From: Bidens hawaiensis
Lineage: Eukaryota > Streptophyta > Magnoliopsida > Asterales > Asteraceae
DNA length: 64,000 nt
Direction: 5' to 3'
Assembly (NCBI GenBank): GCA_021521415.1
Contig: JAIQDT010000234.1
Span: 496,001-560,000 of the forward strand
Shown: in pieces, positions 59,305 through 64,000 of the stretch
How positions within the stretch are numbered: position 1 is the first letter of the stretch
Layout of the letters: every line of letters starts with the position of its first letter
The notes under the pieces: model-generated
Databases searched by the model: none
Told to the model about the DNA's origin: nothing
Seen by the model: the letters and a program-made list of their open reading frames with translations, nothing else
Made by a program: the position numbers and the translations under genes

Positions 59305-59581
59305 ATGTTCATTCGTTAGGTTTAATGTAACGAATGAACGAATGACACATTCGTTAAGGCTAAGTTAACGAATGTGTCATCGTCCCCATATATACCTGTA
59401 ACATTATTGTTAATGTAACAAGTTCCTTACTTTTATCCTCTCTGACTCGTTACTCTGCCCGAATTCCCTCACAACACACACACATTCCACACTAATCGTA
59501 TTCAAGCTAATAGTATCAATCTATCAATGAATAACACGATGTCATCGTAGATCTAGATCCATACGAGCTCTATCAAGAACA
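59305..59581 (+). repeat. SIRE-like LTR with CATTCGTTA repeats, right part
   Basis: Begins with the duplicated ATGTT. CATTCGTTA and AACGAATG words precede CATATATACC (59387-59396). It probably ends at AAGAACA (59581); the end is estimated. Confidence 0.7.
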
Positions 59582-60491
59582 TTAAGCATCTTTTTGTGTA
59601 GTTGATCATAAAAGGTTGCATTTTTTGTAAATATGTGATGCGGTTGTTACTGCTTGGCTCCTCCATGCTAAACTCGTAGTAACCGAAATTCAGCCAAGTA
59701 TATTATATTTCAAAATATTAATTATTTTTAATAGAGTGTGTTTGTAAATGCTTAAAATTTGGTTAATATGTTTTTCAATGCTCCGTTCAAGAGTTTCGCT
59801 TATCTTTACCATGTGGATCAGTTCATAACAACACTAAAAAATGATATCACAGTAGTGAAAATTCTTCCATAAAGCCAAGAGCTAGAAGAAAGAAAGAAAT
59901 CCCTTCATTTAAATGCTAACTCACGATCTCCATATTATTTTTTTACAGCATGTTCTCCTGGTTTTGAAACGGCACTTGGGGGTTGAGCTTGCCGTTTCTG
60001 ATGGTTGAAGCTTGCAGGTAATGACATTATTGCAATTTTATTTATAAGTTACTTCACATTTACAATAAAAGATCGAACTTAATATTCACTTTTATTTTTG
60101 TGATTGTGGTGTATGTTTCACAAGCGATGCGTCCTCTAGATCTTGAAGAATATCGTCTGAGATGTCATGTTGCATTACATGCTTTATGTTTTCGTCAAGA
60201 GGTCCAACAATTGGCAGCCAATATTTTATATAGGTCAGATTATTTTATTTATTTTTTTCTTTTTATGGGTTGTATTGTATGTGGTGGCAAACGGGTCATC
60301 TTATTGGGTTTACGAGACAAACTTGACACAAACCTGAAAAAAGTGTCAGACACATGAACTTGAAAATGGCAAGGACCAAAAGTATGCAAGATACGTGAAC
60401 CTGAACGTGGCACGCATATTCGCATGTTGACACAAACATGATCCGTTTAACCCCATTTGTTATTCTTTGCATAATGATACCCAAAAATTAC
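59582..60491 (+). pseudogene. AT-rich stretch with possible exon relics of an unrecognised host gene
   Basis: The strongest candidate exon is about 60122-60236: an acceptor-like TTTCACAAG, a reading frame with AMRPLDLEEYRLRCHVALHA and LCFRQEVQQLAANILYR, and a donor-like ATAG followed by GTCAGA. Upstream at about 59950-60018, an AG-flanked segment reads HVLLVLKRHLGVELAVSDG but then hits a TGA. Another short segment near 59638-59705 (DAVVTAWLLHAKLVVTEIQP) is also open. The base composition of these islands is richer than the AT-rich spacers, as for exons between introns. I do not recognise the protein. Confidence 0.35.
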
Positions 60492-61572
60492 TAGAGCTAA
60501 GTGCCATTTTGGTATCTATGGTTTGACCAACTATGCAACTTTAGTACCTATACTTTATTTTATGCAAATGACTACCTCAGTTTCAAAAAACTTGCATTTT
60601 TAGTACTTTTTTTTAACTCCGTCTATTTTATCAGTTAAGTCAGGGGTACTTTGGTAATTTCGTAATTTTCTTAATTTTTTCTTTTCTTTTAAATGCCTTC
60701 CCCCCCCCCCCCCTTTTAAACAGGTATATGAAATGAAAGCCGACGACATTCACCTCCACCGGAAGTCCACTGCTGGAAACTACTTCAGCTCATTTCTGGC
60801 AAACCTTGTCAAATACTGATTCTAGATACGAGGAACATCCAAGAAATGACAAACTGTTGTCACTACAAGAACACAATCATAATATAGTCGATCAAGTTAA
60901 CCCTCCTTGTTTTCCTTCTATTTTCAGCCTTCTCTTTCCGCCTTACGCCGCCAACCTAATTCATGCCTGTCGACCGCACCCGAATATTGGCATCTCCACC
61001 CGAATATTCCCCAAACACACGAACCACCTACTGAAGTTTCACACTTGTTGTTCGGTATCAGTGGTTCAGTTCACACGTGGACGGATCGTCGACACTACTC
61101 CGAACTCTGGTGGCTGATTCGTTCGGTTAGACAAAGAACCAGACCCGGAACTATTCTCTCACCCGAATTCACTCCCTTTTAAAATCTCGGAAAACAAGAT
61201 CGGGTTGAATAATGAGAACCCGGCGGTTCGCATAGCCTGAACGTCTTAGAGTCGTTCAAGCTCGGGTTACCTAATGTGCGTTCGCTGACCAGCTGAAGTA
61301 GTTTCTGGCAGTGGATTTCCGGTGGGGTGAATGTCGCCGGCTTTCATTTCATATACCTGCTTAAAAGGGGGGAAGGCATTTAAAAGAAAAGAAAAATTTA
61401 AGAAAATTACCAAAGTACCCCTGACTTAACTGATAAAATAGACGGAGTTAAAAAAAAGTACTAAAAATGCAAGTTTTTTGAAACTGAGGAAGTCATTTGC
61501 ATAAAATAAAGTATAGATACTAAAGTTGCATAGTTGGTCAAACCACAGGTACCAAAATGGCACTTAACTCTA
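60492..61572. mobile_element. Long-TIR Mutator-like (MULE-type) non-autonomous element
   Basis: The left arm (60492 to about 60795) and right arm (about 61285 to 61572) are imperfect inverted repeats of roughly 290 bp, both starting TAGAG(C/T)TAAGTGCCATTTTG when read inward. Flanks AAAAATTAC and AAAAATAAC agree at 8 of 9 bases, close to the 9-bp duplication of Mutator elements, but offset by two bases. The 490-bp centre is GC-richer and has overlapping open frames (60806-61117, 60907-61182) that could be captured gene sequence. No transposase. Confidence 0.75.
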
Positions 61573-61618
61573 AAAAAAATAACAAATCTATATCTATATA
61601 CTTACTTATATACACACA

Positions 61619-61649
<31 letters not shown>

Positions 61650-62184
61650 ATGAGTGAAAGATGGGCAGATTTAAGACGTTTGTTTTTAAGTAAAATACAA
61701 AATTTAATAAATAAGTTACAACCCAAAAAAGCATGTTGAAAAGGGTAATATAGTCTTTTGAATGATAAATATCTCGTGCACTTTCAAATCATTAAATATA
61801 GTTACAATTTTAATCCTTTAACTTTAATAATCTTTTGTAAATTTAAACAATACTTACAACTGTAGCCTTAATCTTTTATCTATATAATCTTTTTATTTCA
61901 CTTTTAACCCAAATTCCCCTACGAAATTTGAACGGTCATAACTTTTTTGTACGTTAAATTTTTTTAGGAAAATTGGATTTTAATAATCGAAACTATTAAC
62001 CACTGGCCACTAATAAACCGAACTAACAATGTGACTAGCAACACACCCAACTTTCGATTTTATTACCAATAAAAATCCCAACATTGTTATCATTAACCCC
62101 GTTAGCTATTTTCATTAAATTAGTGTGAAATTACCTAAATACCCTTTATTTAAAAAACAAATTAAATTAGTTAGGGAATATTAA
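61573..62184. other. AT-rich spacer with TA microsatellite
   Basis: A pure TA dinucleotide run at 61622-61649. The rest is AT-rich, without ORF or repeat I can support. Confidence 0.75.
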
Positions 62185-62502
62185 TGTTGGACTCGGTATG
62201 CCCAAGACACATATTATTATTGATGTGGCTGGTACGTTGTGATCCAAGTCGGGTCATACCCAATAACAAGCTAGACAAACACCAACAATATTTGTTTATA
62301 TAGGATAAGTTCATAACAAATAAGTATTAACACTTGAGTTATTTAGAAAAAGGGTTTCTAAATACAATGTACTTGTGTAGTGAATAAATCATATGGATGA
62401 TTTATATTTTAAGAGAGAACATTCCATAATGTTATTTAAGATGGTTAAATAACAATATGTGAAAAATGGTTACATTGCATGTTACATATAATGTGTTATG
62501 TT

Positions 62503-62551
<49 letters not shown>

Positions 62552-62715
62552 GAAAGTTGTATAAAAATAATAATAATAAGAAGAACCAAGAAAGAAGCCC
62601 CCCCCCCCTTTCTCTTCCACTTCTATTATTTTATTATTATTTACACCTTAGTGGAGACATGCATAGCTTCCTATTGGTTCCTTGGGGTGGTGCCTTTATT
62701 TTAGGGTTTCGCTTT
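62185..62715 (+). repeat. 5' LTR of copia 4, 3' end lost
   Basis: It starts TGTTGGACTCGGTATGCCC, a typical copia LTR start. It contains a TA run (62508-62548) and a poly-C tract near 62599. It passes directly into integrase sequence at about 62715, so the LTR end, PBS, gag and protease are deleted. Confidence 0.7.
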
Positions 62716-62716
62716 G

Positions 62717-63316
62717 CTCTCCGCGGCCCGTATTCTAAATATGGTCCCAACCAAGAAAGTGGACAAAACACCTTATGAAATATGGAATGGAAAGGTTCCA
62801 TCATTGTCATATTTAAAGGTATGGGGTTGTGATGCTTATGTTAAGAACAACACCCAAAACAAACTTGAAAATCGATCCACTAAGTGTATCTTTGTAGGAT
62901 ATCCCAAGGACTCTATGGGATATTATTTCTACAACCCAACCGAGCAAAAGGTGTTTGTTGCTCGAAAGGCCGAGTTCATGGAAACTAAGTTCCTTATGGA
63001 AGGTACTAGTAGAATGGTGAAACTCGAGGACGATCGAGAACCACAAGCCGATACACGTTTGGTTGATACTAGCACTCAATAAGAGGTTGTTGAGAATGAT
63101 CAAATGGTTGATCAAGACACACAAAACGTTCGCAAATCCGGTAGAATTAGTCATACACTCGAAAGATCTAGATTTTTCATGGATGGATGCTATGTGGTAG
63201 ATTCGGATGAACCCACCACATACCATGATGCAATGTCACAATCCGATTGTGACAAATGGCTTGAGGCCATGAACGTAGAGATTCAATCCATGCATGACTA
63301 TGAGATATGGCAAATG
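62717..63316 (+). pseudogene. pol: copia 4 integrase C-terminus and RT N-terminus
   Basis: In frame AARILNMVPTKKVDKTPYEI, WNGKVPSLSYLKVWGCDAYV, STKCIFVGYPKDSMGYYFYN. An in-frame TAA (63080-63082) is followed by VRKSGRISHTLERSRFFMDG and SDCDKWLEAMNVEIQSMHDY. This is the end of integrase and the start of copia RT. It is not of the SIRE type, and its lineage is undetermined. Confidence 0.88.
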
Positions 63317-63318
63317 GG

Positions 63319-64000
63319 ATATTGTTTGCCATAGCCGCACATTATGACTATGAGATATGGCAAATGGATGTCAAAACCGCTTTCCTAAATGGGCATCTTG
63401 AGGAAGATGTCTATATGGTACAACCTGAAGGTTTTGTCGATCCACAACATCCTAACAAAGTATGCAAGTTAAAGAAATCAATCTATGGATTGAAACAAGA
63501 ATCTAGAAGTTGGAATCACCGATTTGATGAAGAAGTTAAGAAATTTGGATTCATCAAGAATGGTGATGAAGCTTGTGTGTATAAGAAAGCTAGTGGGAGC
63601 ATCATTACCTTCTTAGTATTGTATGTTGATGACATACTACTATTTGGGAATGACATTCCAACCATGGAAGGGGTAAAAGCATGGCTTGGAAGTTGTTTTT
63701 CAATCAAGGATCTTGGTGAAGCCGCCTATATTTTGGGAATAAAGATCTCTAGGGATAGATCAAGGCGGTTGATAGGTTTAAACCAAAGTGCATACATTGA
63801 CAAAATCGTTAAGAGGTTCAAGATGGAGAACTCTAAGAAAGGTTTGGTACCTATTCAAAGAGGAACGATATTGAGTACGTCTCAATGTTCAAGCTCGAAG
63901 GAAGAGCAAGATAGAATGAATGAAATCCCATACGCATCGGCTATTGTATCCATCATGTATGCAATGGTATGCACTAGACCGGATGTATCATGCGCTTTAA
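63319..64000 (+). pseudogene. pol: copia 4 reverse transcriptase, runs off window
   Basis: Open from 63319 to the window end without a stop: ILFAIAAHYDYEIWQMDVKT, AFLNGHLEEDVYMVQPEGFV, SIYGLKQESRSWNHRFDEEV, the catalytic FLVLYVDDILLFGND, IKDLGEAAYILGIKISRDRS and PYASAIVSIMYAMVCTRPDV. About 80 codons that normally separate WLEAMN...HDYEIW from MDVKTAF are missing; the deletion lies between two copies of GACTATGAGATATGGCAAAT. Confidence 0.9.

Noticed and set aside
60483..61583. Exact 9-bp target duplication for the Mutator-like element
   Set aside because: The best match (AAAAATTAC against AAAAATAAC) has one mismatch, lies in A-rich DNA and is offset from the TIR end, so it is not claimed.
61622..61649. 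TA run as a regulatory or origin element
   Set aside because: A plain dinucleotide microsatellite; a similar one at 62508-62548 lies in an LTR.

Overview
This window is plant nuclear DNA, most likely from a eudicot and possibly from Asteraceae. It is made almost entirely of nested LTR retrotransposons. The evidence is long LTRs with initiator-methionine tRNA primer sites, chromovirus-type gypsy polyproteins, SIRE/Maximus-type copia polyproteins with an extended gag and a third ORF, a plant Au-like SINE, and AT-rich intergenic DNA with no compact genes. The Asteraceae guess rests only on my recollection of where similar third ORFs occur. I find no intact host gene, tRNA, rRNA or CRISPR array.

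Layout. (1) Positions 1-33736 hold an old minus-strand Ty3/gypsy element, here called T. Its pol and gag lie at 28013-30140, its PBS at 30472-30484 and its 5' LTR from 30488. Its pol resumes at 12819-13090 and again at 1-287. T was split by a complete plus-strand gypsy element (288-12813, TSD GGCAA, LTRs about 3.05 kb) and by a rearranged block of relatives of that element (13091-28012). The block holds LTR A (minus), LTR C (plus, head-to-head with A) and LTR B (minus) with a decayed internal region. Two solo LTRs of a T-like family sit inside: 13775-17085 in LTR A (TSD GTTAA, itself carrying a SINE with a 15-bp TSD) and 30753-33052 in T's LTR (TSD AGCAT). (2) Positions 33737-35230 are another truncated LTR (D). 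(3) Positions 35231-43393 are a decayed plus-strand SIRE-type copia element (copia 1). (4) Positions 43394-46917 and 59305-59581 are a patchwork of further copia and gypsy LTR ends. (5) Positions 46918-59304 are a complete minus-strand SIRE-type copia element (copia 2, TSD ATGTT, LTRs about 98 percent identical by hand count). It carries gag-pol plus a large third ORF. (6) Positions 59582-64000 hold a possible host-gene exon relic, a long-TIR Mutator-like element (60492-61572), and an internally deleted copia element running off the window (copia 4).

The most interesting signal concerns the third ORF of the SIRE-type elements. In copia 2 it has what looks like its own internal promoter: an array of GGCGAAGTT inverted repeats, a TATA box, a pyrimidine-rich leader and a 3' splice site just before the ATG. 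Copia 1 shows the same layout with a different iterated word, TTCTCGGC. The LTR U3 regions of four copia families use the same array-plus-TATA design. Upstream of this module, copia 1 and copia 2 share three colinear noncoding blocks, one of them nearly identical over 48 bp. All coding regions in the window are broken by stops or frameshifts, except the final RT reading frame of copia 4, which stays open after its own deletion.
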